From Baylisascaris procyonis (taxonomy: Eukaryota; Nematoda; Chromadorea; Rhabditida; Ascarididae), in NCBI GenBank assembly GCA_037389465.1, contig JAZARR010000247.1:620001-684000 (forward strand): 64,000 nt of DNA, in the 5' to 3' direction. A model generated the notes under the pieces. That model was not told the DNA's origin. It searched no databases and was given only the letters and a program-made list of their open reading frames with translations. Of the stretch, positions 11,901 to 24,800 are shown piece after piece. The number at the start of each line of letters is the position of its first letter. Position 1 is the first letter of the stretch. A program made the translations under genes and the position numbers.

Positions 11901-13482
11901 TCTCAAAGATTCAACAGGATAACACCTACCAAAAAATTTATCAGCAACGCCCCACTATGAAGAAAACACAAGTGCAAAAAATCCGGCAGAAAAAACAAAT
12001 CCATGAAGAGTTATGACATCTACAATCAAAAATGTGTTACTGATCTTCAGTACGTATAGAGTAAAAGTCGGAAATTTGCCAAATTTTTCCCATCGTAACC
12101 GGAACGCTTCTTCCAGATTATGATGGATCATTCTAAATCATGGCTAATGAAAAAGATTCCTGATGAATTGACCTAATCCAAGCCAAGATATGCCCAAGAA
12201 CGGATTTTCCTGTTCCCGAACGGATATCTCAACCGGATCATTAAATTTTCCGGAATTTTCTTCACAGCACCCTTCAGACAAGAATTTCCAAGAGGTCCTG
12301 AAGAAAGTTCCCACAAAAATGCAGAAACGACAACGAAATAACGTTTTCCGGATTGCTTTTCATACTTTGCAAAGATATTCCGGAAAAATTTCCATATTCA
12401 AAATTTTTTCCGCAAATTCGCACCCATCCCCTAACATGTCCCCTAAAATTCCTCACAAAACCAAAAAAAGAAGTCCAAATTCAAACAAACGGATAGAAAG
12501 ATATGAACAAAAATGCTTAAGTATGAAAAAATGTTTCGGCCGGAATTTCTCAAAGATTCAACAGGATAACACCTACCAAAAAATTTATCAGCAACGCCCC
12601 ACTATGAAGAAAACACAAGTGCAAAAAATCCGGCAGAAAAAACAAATCCATGAAGAGTTATGACATCTACAATCAAAAATGTGTTACTGATCTTCAGTAC
12701 GTATAGAGTAAAAGTCGGAAATTTGCCAAATTTTTCCCATCGTAACCGGAACGCTCTTCCAGATTATGATGGATCATTCTAAATCATGGCTAATGAAAAA
12801 GATTCCTGATGAATTGACCTAATCCAAGCCAAGATATGCCCAAGAACGGATTTTCCTGTTCCCGAACGGATATCTCAACCGGATCATTAAATTTTCCGGA
12901 ATTTTCTTCACAGCACCCTTCAGACAAGAATTTCCAAGAGGTCCTGAAGAAAGTTCCCACAAAAATGCAGAAACGACAACGAAATAACGTTTTCCGGATT
13001 GCTTTTCATACTTTGCAAAGATATTCCGGAAAAATTTCCATATTCAAAATTTTTTCCGCAAATTCGCACCCATCCCCTAACATGTCCCCTAAAATTCCTC
13101 ACAAAACCAAAAAAAGAAGTCCAAATTCAAACAAACGGATAGAAAGATATGAACAAAAATGCTTAAGTATGAAAAAATGTTTCGGCCGGAATTTCTCAAA
13201 GATTCAACAGGATAACACCTACCAAAAAATTTATCAGCAACGCCCCACTATGAAGAAAACACAAGTGCAAAAAATCCGGCAGAAAAAACAAATCCATGAA
13301 GAGTTATGACATCTACAATCAAAAATGTGTTACTGATCTTCAGTACGTATAGAGTAAAAGTCGGAAATTTGCCAAATTTTTCCCATCGTAACCGGAACGC
13401 TTCTTCCAGATTATGATGGATCATTCTAAATCATGGCTAATGAAAAAGATTCCTGATGAATTGACCTAATCCAAGCCAAGAT

Positions 13483-14773
13483 ATGCCCAAGAACGGATTT
13501 TCCTGTTCCCGAACGGATATCTCAACCGGATCATTAAATTTTCCGGAATTTTCTCCACAGCACCCTTCAGACAAGAGTTTGCAAGAGGTCCTGAAGAAAG
13601 TTCCCACAAAAATGCAGAAACGACAACGAAATAACGTTTTCCGTATTGCTTTTCATACTTTGCAAAGATATTCCGGAAAAATTTCCATATTCAAAATTTT
13701 TTCCGCAAATTCGCACCCATCCCTAACATGTCCCCTAAAATTCCTCACAAAACCAAAAAAAGAAGTCCAAATTCAAACAAACGGATAGAAAGATATGAAC
13801 AAAAATGCTTAAGTATGAAAAAATGTTTCGGCCGGAATTTCTCAAAGATTCAACAGGATAACACCTACCAAAAAATTTATCAGCAACGCCCCACTATGAA
13901 GAAAACACAAGTGCAAAAATCCGGCAGAAAAAACAAATCCATGAAGAGTTATGACATCTACAATCAAAAATGTGTTACTGATCTTCATTACGTATATAGT
14001 AAAAGTCGGAAATTTGCCAAATTTTTCCCATCGTAACCGGAACGCTTCTTCCAGATTATGATGGATCATTCTAAATCATGGCTAATGAAAAAGATTCCTG
14101 ATGAATTGACCTAATCCAAGCCAAGATATGCCCAAGAACGGATTTTAATGTTCCCGAACGGATATCTCAACCGGATCATTAAATTTTCCGGAATTTTCTT
14201 CACAGCACCCTTCAGACAAGAATTTCCAAGAGGTCCTGAAGAAAGTTCCCACAAAAATGCAGAAAAGACAACGAAATAACGTTTTCCGGATTGCTTTTCA
14301 TACTTTGCAAAGATATTCCGGAAAAATTTCCATATTCAAAATTTTTTCCGCAAATTCGCACCCATCCCCTAACATGTCCCCTAAAATTCCTCACAAAACC
14401 AAAAAAAGAAGTCCAAATTCAAACAAACGGATAGAAAGATATGAACAAAAATGCTTAAGTATGAAAAAATGTTTCGGCCGGAATTTCTCAAAGATTCAAC
14501 AGGATAACACCTACCAAAAAATTTATCAGCAACGCCCCACTATGAAGAAAACACAAGTGCAAAAAATCCGGCAGAAAAAACAAATCCATGAAGAGTTATG
14601 ACATCTACAATCAAAAATGTGTTACTGATCTTCAGTACGTATAGAGTAAAAGTCGGAAATTTGCCAAATTTTTCCCATCGTAACCGGAACGCTCTTCCAG
14701 ATTATGATGGATCATTCTAAATCATGGCTAATGAAAAAGATTCCTGATGAATTGACCTAATCCAAGCCAAGAT
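13483..14773. repeat. Island of rare variants inside the homogenised block (monomers 21-22)
   Basis: Monomer 21 has TTCTCCACAG, ACAAGAGTTTGCAAG, CCGTATTGC, one A lost in GTGCAAAAATCC, and CATTACGTATATAG. Monomer 22 (from 14128) has GATTTTAATGTTCC, which replaces TTTTCCTG, and AGAAAAGAC. The neighbours on both sides are standard. GAGTTTGCAAG recurs in monomer 61, TTCTCCACAG in monomer 59, TTTTAATGTTCC in monomer 64, AGAAAAGAC in monomer 82 and CATTACGTATATAG in monomer 33. The markers therefore belong to types found mainly 25 kb or more to the right. Confidence 0.8.
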
Positions 14774-17700
14774 ATGCCCAAGAACGGATTTTCCTGTTCC
14801 CGAACGGATATCTCAACCGGATCATTAAATTTTCCGGAATTTTCTTCACAGCACCCTTCAGACAAGAATTTCCAAGAGGTCCTGAAGAAAGTTCCCACAA
14901 AAATGCAGAAACGACAACGAAATAACGTTTTCCGGATTGCTTTTCATACTTTGCAAAGATATTCCGGAAAAATTTCCATATTCAAAATTTTTTCCGCAAA
15001 TTCGCACCCATCCCCTAACATGTCCCCTAAAATTCCTCACAAAACCAAAAAAAGAAGTCCAAATTCAAACAAACGGATAGAAAGATATGAACAAAAATGC
15101 TTCAGTATGAAAAAATGTTTCGGCCGGAATTTCTCAAAGATTCAACAGGATAACACCTACCAAAAAATTTATCAGCAACGCCCCACTATGAAGAAAACAC
15201 AAGTGCAAAAAATCCGGCAGAAAAAACAAATCCATGAAGAGTTATGACATCTACAATCAAAAATGTGTTACTGATCTTCAGTACGTATAGAGTAAAAGTC
15301 GGAAATTTGCCAAATTTTTCCCATCGTAACCGGAAGCTTCTTCCAGATTATGATGGATCATTCTAAATCATGGCTAATGAAAAAGATTCCTGATGAATTG
15401 ACCTAATCCAAGCCAAGATATGCCCAAGAACGGATTTTCCTGTTCCCGAACGGATATCTCAACCGGATCATTAAATTTTCCGGAATTTTCTTCACAGCAC
15501 CCTTCAGACAAGAATTTCCAAGAGGTCCTGAAGAAAGTTCCCACAAAAATGCAGAAACGACAACGAAATAACGTTTTCCGGATTGCTTTTCATACTTTGC
15601 AAAGATATTCCGGAAAAATTTCCATATTCAAAATTTTTTCCGCAAATTCGCACCCATCCCTAACATGTCCCCTAAAATTCCTCACAAAACCAAAAAAAGA
15701 AGTCCAAATTCAAACAAATGGATAGAAAGATATGAACAAAAATGCTTAAGTATGAAAAAATGTTTCGGCCGGAATTTCTCAAAGATTCAACAGGATAACA
15801 CCTACCAAAAAATTTATCAGCAACGCCAAACTATGAAGAAAACACAAGTGCAAAAAATCCGGCAGAAAAAACAAATCCATGAAGAGTTATGACATCTACA
15901 ATCAAAAATGTGTTACTGATCTTCAGTACGTATAGAGTAAAAGTCGGAAATTTGCCAAATTTTTCCCATCGTAACCGGAACGCTCTTCCAGATTATGATG
16001 GATCATTCTAAATCATGGCTAATGAAAAAGATTCCTGATGAATTGACCTAATCCAAGCCAAGATATGCCCAAGAACGGATTTTCCTGTTCCCGAACGGAT
16101 ATCTCAACCGGATCATTAAATTTTCCGGAATTTTCTTCACAGCACCCTTCAGACAAGAATTTCCAAGAGGTCCTGAAGAAAGTTCCCACAAAAATGCAGA
16201 AACGACAACGAAATAACGTTTTCCGGATTGCTTTTCATACTTTGCAAAGATATTCCGGAAAAATTTCCATATTCAAAATTTTTTCCGCAAATTCGCACCC
16301 ATCCCCTAACATGTCCCCTAAAATTCCTCACAAAACCAAAAAAAGAAGTCCAAATTCAAACAAACGGATAGAAAGATATGAACAAAAATGCTTAAGTATG
16401 AAAAAATGTTTCGGCCGGAATTTCTCAAAGATTCAACAGGATAACACCTACCAAAAAATTTATCAGCAACGCCCCACTATGAAGAAAACACAAGTGCAAA
16501 AAATCCGGCAGAAAAAACAAATCCATGAAGAGTTATGACATCTACAATCAAAAATGTGTTACTGATCTTCAGTACGTATAGAGTAAAAGTCGGAAATTTG
16601 CCAAATTTTTCCCATCGTAACCGGAACGCTCTTCCAGATTATGATGGATCATTCTAAATCATGGCTAATGAAAAAGATTCCTGATGAATTGACCTAATCC
16701 AAGCCAAGATATGCCCAAGAACGGATTTTCCTGTTCCCGAACGGATATCTCAACCGGATCATTAAATTTTCCGGAATTTTCTTCACAGCACCCTTCAGAC
16801 AAGAATTTCCAAGAGGTCCTGAAGAAAGTTCCCACAAAAATGCAGAAACGACAACGAAATAACGTTTTCCGGATTGCTTTTCATACTTTGCAAAGATATT
16901 CCGGAAAAATTTCCATATTCAAAATTTTTTCCGCAAATTCGCACCCATCCCCTAACATGTCCCCTAAAATTCCTCACAAAACCAAAAAAAGAAGTCCAAA
17001 TTCAAACAAATGGATAGAAAGATATGAACAAAAATGCTTAAGTATGAAAAAATGTTTCGGCCGGAATTTCTCAAAGATTCAACAGGATAACACCTACCAA
17101 AAAATTTATCAGCAACGCCCCACTATGAAGAAAACACAAGTGCAAAAAATCCGGCAGAAAAAACAAATCCATGAAGAGTTATGACATCTACAATCAAAAA
17201 TGTGTTACTGATCTTCAGTACGTATAGAGTAAAAGTCGGAAATTTGCCAAATTTTTCCCATCGTAACCGGAACGCTCTTCCAGATTATGATGGATCATTC
17301 TAAATCATGGCTAATGAAAAAGATTCCTGATGAATTGACCTAATCCAAGCCAAGATATGCCCAAGAACGGATTTTCCTGTTCCCGAACGGATATCTCAAC
17401 CGGATCATTAAATTTTCCGGAATTTTCTTCACAGCACCCTTCAGACAAGAATTTCCAAGAGGTCCTGAAGAAAGTTCCCACAAAAATGCAGAAACGACAA
17501 CGAAATAACGTTTTCCGGATTGCTTTTCATACTTTGCAAAGATATTCCGGAAAAATTTCCATATTCAAAATTTTTTCCGCAAATTCGCACCCATCCCCTA
17601 ACATGTCCCCTAAAATTCCTCACAAAACCAAAAAAAGAAGTCCAAATTCAAACAAATGGATAGAAAGATATGAACAAAAATGCTTAAGTATGAAAAAATG

Positions 17701-20700
17701 TTTCGGCCGGAATTTCTCAAAGATTCAACAGGATAACACCTACCAAAAAATTTATCAGCAACGCCCCACTATGAAGAAAACACAAGTGCAAAAAATCCGG
17801 CAGAAAAAACAAATCCATGAAGAGTTATGACATCTACAATCAAAAATGTGTTACTGATCTTCAGTACGTATAGAGTAAAAGTCGGAAATTTGCCAAATTT
17901 TTCCCATCGTAACCGGAACGCTCTTCCAGATTATGATGGATCATTCTAAATCATGGCTAATGAAAAAGATTCCTGATGAATTGACCTAATCCAAGCCAAG
18001 ATATGCCCAAGAACGGATTTTCCTGTTCCCGAACGGATATCTCAACCGGATCATTAAATTTTCCGGAATTTTCTTCACAGCACCCTTCAGACAAGAATTT
18101 CCAAGAGGTCCTGAAGAAAGTTCCCACAAAAATGCAGAAACGACAACGAAATAACGTTTTCCGGATTGCTTTTCATACTTTGCAAAGATATTCCGGAAAA
18201 ATTTCCATATTCAAAATTTTTTCCGCAAATTCGCACCCATCCCTAACATGTCCCCTAAAATTCCTCACAAAACCAAAAAAAGAAGTCCAAATTCAAACAA
18301 ACGGATAGAAAGATATGAACAAAAATGCTTAAGTATGAAAAAATGTTTCGGCCGGAATTTCTCAAAGATTCAACAGGATAACACCTACCAAAAAATTTAT
18401 CAGCAACGCCCCACTATGAAGAAAACACAAGTGCAAAAAATCCGGCAGAAAAAACAAATCCATGAAGAGTTATGACATCTACAATCAAAAATGTGTTACT
18501 GATCTTCAGTACGTATAGAGTAAAAGTCGGAAATTTGCCAAATTTTTCCCATCGTAACCGGAACGCTCTTCCAGATTATGATGGATCATTCTAAATCATG
18601 GCTAATGAAAAAGATTCCTGATGAATTGACCTAATCCAAGCCAAGATATGCCCAAGAACGGATTTTCCTGTTCCCGAACGGATATCTCAACCGGATCATT
18701 AAATTTTCCGGAATTTTCTTCACAGCACCCTTCAGACAAGAATTTCCAAGAGGTCCTGAAGAAAGTTCCCACAAAAATGCAGAAACGACAACGAAATAAC
18801 GTTTTCCGGATTGCTTTTCATACTTTGCAAAGATATTCCGGAAAAATTTCCATATTCAAAATTTTTTCCGCAAATTCGCACCCATCCCTAACATGTCCCC
18901 TAAAATTCCTCACAAAACCAAAAAAAGAAGTCCAAATTCAAACAAATGGATAGAAAGATATGAACAAAAATGCTTAAGTATGAAAAAATGTTTCGGCCGG
19001 AATTTCTCAAAGATTCAACAGGATAACACCTACCAAAAAATTTATCAGCAACGCCCCACTATGAAGAAAACACAAGTGCAAAAAATCCGGCAGAAAAAAC
19101 AAATCCATGAAGAGTTATGACATCTACAATCAAAAATGTGTTACTGATCTTCAGTACGTATAGAGTAAAAGTCGGAAATTTGCCAAATTTTTCCCATCGT
19201 AACCGGAACGCTCTTCCAGATTATGATGGATCATTCTAAATCATGGCTAATGAAAAAGATTCCTGATGAATTGACCTAATCCAAGCCAAGATATGCCCAA
19301 GAACGGATTTTCCTGTTCCCGAACGGATATCTCAACCGGATCATTAAATTTTCCGGAATTTTCTTCACAGCACCCTTCAGACAAGAATTTCCAAGAGGTC
19401 CTGAAGAAAGTTCCCACAAAAATGCAGAAACGACAACGAAATAACGTTTTCCGGATTGCTTTTCATACTTTGCAAAGATATTCCGGAAAAATTTCCATAT
19501 TCAAAATTTTTTCCGCAAATTCGCACCCATCCCCTAACATGTCCCCTAAAATTCCTCACAAAACCAAAAAAAGAAGTCCAAATTCAAACAAACGGATAGA
19601 AAGATATGAACAAAAATGCTTAAGTATGAAAAAATGTTTCGGCCGGAATTTCTCAAAGATTCAACAGGATAACACCTACCAAAAAATTTATCAGCAACGC
19701 CCCACTATGAAGAAAACACAAGTGCAAAAAATCCGGCAGAAAAAACAAATCCATGAAGAGTTATGACATCTACAATCAAAAATGTGTTACTGATCTTCAG
19801 TACGTATAGAGTAAAAGTCGGAAATTTGCCAAATTTTTCCCATCGTAACCGGAACGCTTCTTCCAGATTATGATGGATCATTCTAAATCATGGCTAATGA
19901 AAAAGATTCCTGATGAATTGACCTAATCCAAGCCAAGATATGCCCAAGAACGGATTTTCCTGTTCCCGAACGGATATCTCAACCGGATCATTAAATTTTC
20001 CGGAATTTTCTTCACAGCACCCTTCAGACAAGAATTTCCAAGAGGTCCTGAAGAAAGTTCCCACAAAAATGCAGAAACGACAACGAAATAACGTTTTCCG
20101 GATTGCTTTTCATACTTTGCAAAGATATTCCGGAAAAATTTCCATATTCAAAATTTTTTCCGCAAATTCGCACCCATCCCCTAACATGTCCCCTAAAATT
20201 CCTCACAAAACCAAAAAAAGAAGTCCAAATTCAAACAAATGGATAGAAAGATATGAACAAAAATGCTTAAGTATGAAAAAATGTTTCGGCCGGAATTTCT
20301 CAAAGATTCAACAGGATAACACCTACCAAAAAATTTATCAGCAACGCCCCACTATGAAGAAAACACAAGTGCAAAAAATCCGGCAGAAAAAACAAATCCA
20401 TGAAGAGTTATGACATCTACAATCAAAAATGTGTTACTGATCTTCAGTACGTATAGAGTAAAAGTCGGAAATTTGCCAAATTTTTCCCATCGTAACCGGA
20501 ACGCTCTTCCAGATTATGATGGATCATTCTAAATCATGGCTAATGAAAAAGATTCCTGATGAATTGACCTAATCCAAGCCAAGATATGCCCAAGAACGGA
20601 TTTTCCTGTTCCCGAACGGATATCTCAACCGGATCATTAAATTTTCCGGAATTTTCTTCACAGCACCCTTCAGACAAGAATTTCCAAGAGGTCCTGAAGA

Positions 20701-21231
20701 AAGTTCCCACAAAAATGCAGAAACGACAACGAAATAACGTTTTCCGGATTGCTTTTCATACTTTGCAAAGATATTCCGGAAAAATTTCCATATTCAAAAT
20801 TTTTTCCGCAAATTCGCACCCATCCCCTAACATGTCCCCTAAAATTCCTCACAAAACCAAAAAAAGAAGTCCAAATTCTAACAAACGGATAGAAAGATAT
20901 GAACAAAAATGCTTAAGTATGAAAAAATGTTTCGGCCGGAATTTCTCAAGGATTCAACAGGATAACACCTACCAAAAAATTTATCAGCAACGCCCCACTA
21001 TGAAGAAAACACAAGTGCAAAAAATCCGGCAGAAAAAACAAATCCATGAAGAGTTATGACATCTACAATCAAAAATGTGTTACTGATCTTCAGTACGTAT
21101 AGAGTAAAAGTCGGAAATTTGCCAAATTTTTCCCATCGTAACCGGAACGCTCTTCCAGATTATGATGGATCATTCTAAATCATGGCTAATGAAAAAGATT
21201 CCTGATGAATTGACCTAATCCAAGCCAAGAT

Positions 21232-21876
21232 ATGCCCAAGAACGGATTTTCCTGTTCCCGAACGGATATCTCAACCGGATCATTAAATTTTCCGAAATTT
21301 TCTTCACAGCACCCTTCAGACAAGAATTTCCAAGAGGTCCTGAAGAAAGTTCCCACAAAAATGCAGAAACGACAACGAAATAACGTTTTCCGGATTGCTT
21401 TTCATACTTTGCAAAGATATTCCGGAAAAATTTTCATATTCAAAATTTTTTCCGCAAATTCGCACCCATCCCTAACATGTCCCCTAAAATTCCTCACAAA
21501 ACCAAAAAAAGAAGTCCAAATTCAAACAAATGGATAGAAAGATATGAACAAAAATGCTTAAGTATGAAAAAATGTTTCGGCCGGAATTTCTCAAAGATTC
21601 AACAGGATAACACCTACCAAAAAATTTATCAGCAACGCCCAACTATGAAGAAAACACAAGTGCAAAAAATCCGGCAGAAAAAACAAATCCATGAAGAGTT
21701 ATGACATCTACAATCAAAAATGTGTTACTGATCTTCATTACGTATATAGTAAAAGTCGGAAATTTGCCAAATTTTTCCCATCGTAACCGGAACGCTCTTC
21801 CAGATTATGATGGATCATTCTAAATCATGGCTAATGAAAAAGATTCCTGATGAATTGACCTAATCCAAGCCAAGAT
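21232..21876. repeat. Divergent monomer 33 in the homogenised block
   Basis: This unit has TTCCGAAATTTTC (breaking the three-part dyad), TTTTCATATTC, CCCTAAC at the C-run junction, TGGATAG, GCCCAACTATG and CATTACGTATATAG. The last feature is shared with monomer 21 and with no other unit I found, suggesting exchange between units 12 positions apart. Confidence 0.8.
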
Positions 21877-24800
21877 ATGCCCAAGAACGGATTTTCCTGT
21901 TCCCGAACGGATATCTCAACCGGATCATTAAATTTTCCGGAATTTTCTTCACAGCACCCTTCAGACAAGAATTTCCAAGAGGTCCTGAAGAAAGTTCCCA
22001 CAAAAATGCAGAAACGACAACGAAATAACGTTTTCCGGATTGCTTTTCATACTTTGCAAAGATATTCCGGAAAAATTTCCATATTCAAAATTTTTTCCGC
22101 AAATTCGCACCCATCCCATAACATGTCCCCTAAAATTCCTCACAAAACCAAAAAAAGAAGTCCAAATTCAAACAAATGGATAGAAAGATATGAACAAAAA
22201 TGCTTAAGTATGAAAAAATGTTTCGGCCGGAATTTCTCAAAGATTCAACAGGATAACACCTACCAAAAAATTTATCAGCAACGCCCCACTATGAAGAAAA
22301 CACAAGTGCAAAAAATCCGGCAGAAAAAACAAATCCATGAAGAGTTATGACATCTACAATCAAAAATGTGTTACTGATCTTCAGTACGTATAGAGTAAAA
22401 GTCGGAAATTTGCCAAATTTTTCCCATCGTAACCGGAACGCTCTTCCAGATTATGATGGATCATTCTAAATCATGGCTAATGAAAAAGATTCCTGATGAA
22501 TTGACCTAATCCAAGCCAAGATATGCCCAAGAACGGATTTTCCTGTTCCCGAACGGATATCTCAACCGGATCATTAAATTTTCCGGAATTTTCTTCACAG
22601 CACCCTTCAGACAAGAATTTCCAAGAGGTCCTGAAGAAAGTTCCCACAAAAATGCAGAAACGACAACGAAATAACGTTTTCCGGATTGCTTTTCATACTT
22701 TGCAAAGATATTCCGGAAAAATTTCCATATTCAAAATTTTTTCCGCAAATTCGCACCCATCCCCTAACATGTCCCCTAAAATTCCTCACAAAACCAAAAA
22801 AAGAAGTCCAAATTCAAACAAACGGATAGAAAGATATGAACAAAAATGCTTAAGTATGAAAAAATGTTTCGGCCGGAATTTCTCAAAGATTCAACAGGAT
22901 AACACCTACCAAAAAATTTATCAGCAACGCCCCACTATGAAGAAAACACAAGTGCAAAAAATCCGGCAGAAAAAACAAATCCATGAAGAGTTATGACATC
23001 TACAATCAAAAATGTGTTACTGATCTTCAGTACGTATAGAGTAAAAGTCGGAAATTTGCCAAATTTTTCCCATCGTAACCGGAACGCTCTTCCAGATTAT
23101 GATGGATCATTCTAAATCATGGCTAATGAAAAAGATTCCTGATGAATTGACCTAATCCAAGCCAAGATATGCCCAAGAACGGATTTTCCTGTTCCCGAAC
23201 GGATATCTCAACCGGATCATTAAATTTTCCGGAATTTTCTTCACAGCACCCTTCAGACAAGAATTTCCAAGAGGTCCTGAAGAAAGTTCCCACAAAAATG
23301 CAGAAACGACAACGAAATAACGTTTTCCGGATTGCTTTTCATACTTTGCAAAGATATTCCGGAAAAATTTCCATATTCAAAATTTTTTCCGCAAATTCGC
23401 ACCCATCCCATAACATGTCCCCTAAAATTCCTCACAAAACCAAAAAAAGAAGTCCAAATTCAAACAAATGGATAGAAAGATATGAACAAAAATGCTTAAG
23501 TATGAAAAAATGTTTCGGCCGGAATTTCTCAAAGATTCAACAGGATAACACCTACCAAAAAATTTATCAGCAACGCCCCACTATGAAGAAAACACAAGTG
23601 CAAAAAATCCGGCAGAAAAAACAAATCCATGAAGAGTTATGACATCTACAATCAAAAATGTGTTACTGATCTTCAGTACGTATAGAGTAAAAGTCGGAAA
23701 TTTGCCAAATTTTTCCCATCGTAACCGGAACGCTTCTTCCAGATTATGATGGATCATTCTAAATCATGGCTAATGAAAAAGATTCCTGATGAATTGACCT
23801 AATCCAAGCCAAGATATGCCCAAGAACGGATTTTCCTGTTCCCGAACGGATATCTCAACCGGATCATTAAATTTTCCGGAATTTTCTTCACAGCACCCTT
23901 CAGACAAGAATTTCCAAGAGGTCCTGAAGAAAGTTCCCACAAAAATGCAGAAACGACAACGAAATAACGTTTTCCGGATTGCTTTTCATACTTTGCAAAG
24001 ATATTCCGGAAAAATTTCCATATTCAAAATTTTTTCCGCAAATTCGCACCCATCCCCAACATGTCCCCTAAAATTCCTCACAAAACCAAAAAAAGAAGTC
24101 CAAATTCTAACAAACGGATAGAAAGATATGAACAAAAATGCTTAAGTATGAAAAAATGTTTCGGCCGGAATTTCTCAAAGATTCAACAGGATAACACCTA
24201 CCAAAAAATTTATCAGCAACGCCCCACTATGAAGAAAACACAAGTGCAAAAAATCCGGCAGAAAAAACAAATCCATGAAGAGTTACGACATCTACAATCA
24301 AAAATGTGTTACTGATCTTCAGTACGTATAGAGTAAAAGTCGGAAATTTGCCAAATTTTTCCCATCGTAACCGGAACGCTCTTCCAGATTATGATGGATC
24401 ATTCTAAATCATGGCTAATGAAAAAGATTCCTGATGAATTGACCTAATCCAAGCCAAGATATGCCCAAGAACGGATTTTCCTGTTCCCGAACGGATATCT
24501 CAACCGGATCATTAAATTTTCCGGAATTTTCTTCACAGCACCCTTCAGACAAGAATTTCCAAGAGGTCCTGAAGAAAGTTCCCACAAAAATGCAGAAACG
24601 ACAACGAAATAACGTTTTCCGGATTGCTTTTCATACTTTGCAAAGATATTCCGGAAAAATTTCCATATTCAAAATTTTTTCCGCAAATTCGCACCCATCC
24701 CATAACATGTCCCCTAAAATTCCTCACAAAACCAAAAAAAGAAGTCCAAATTCAAACAAACGGATAGAAAGATATGAACAAAAATGCTTAAGTATGAAAA

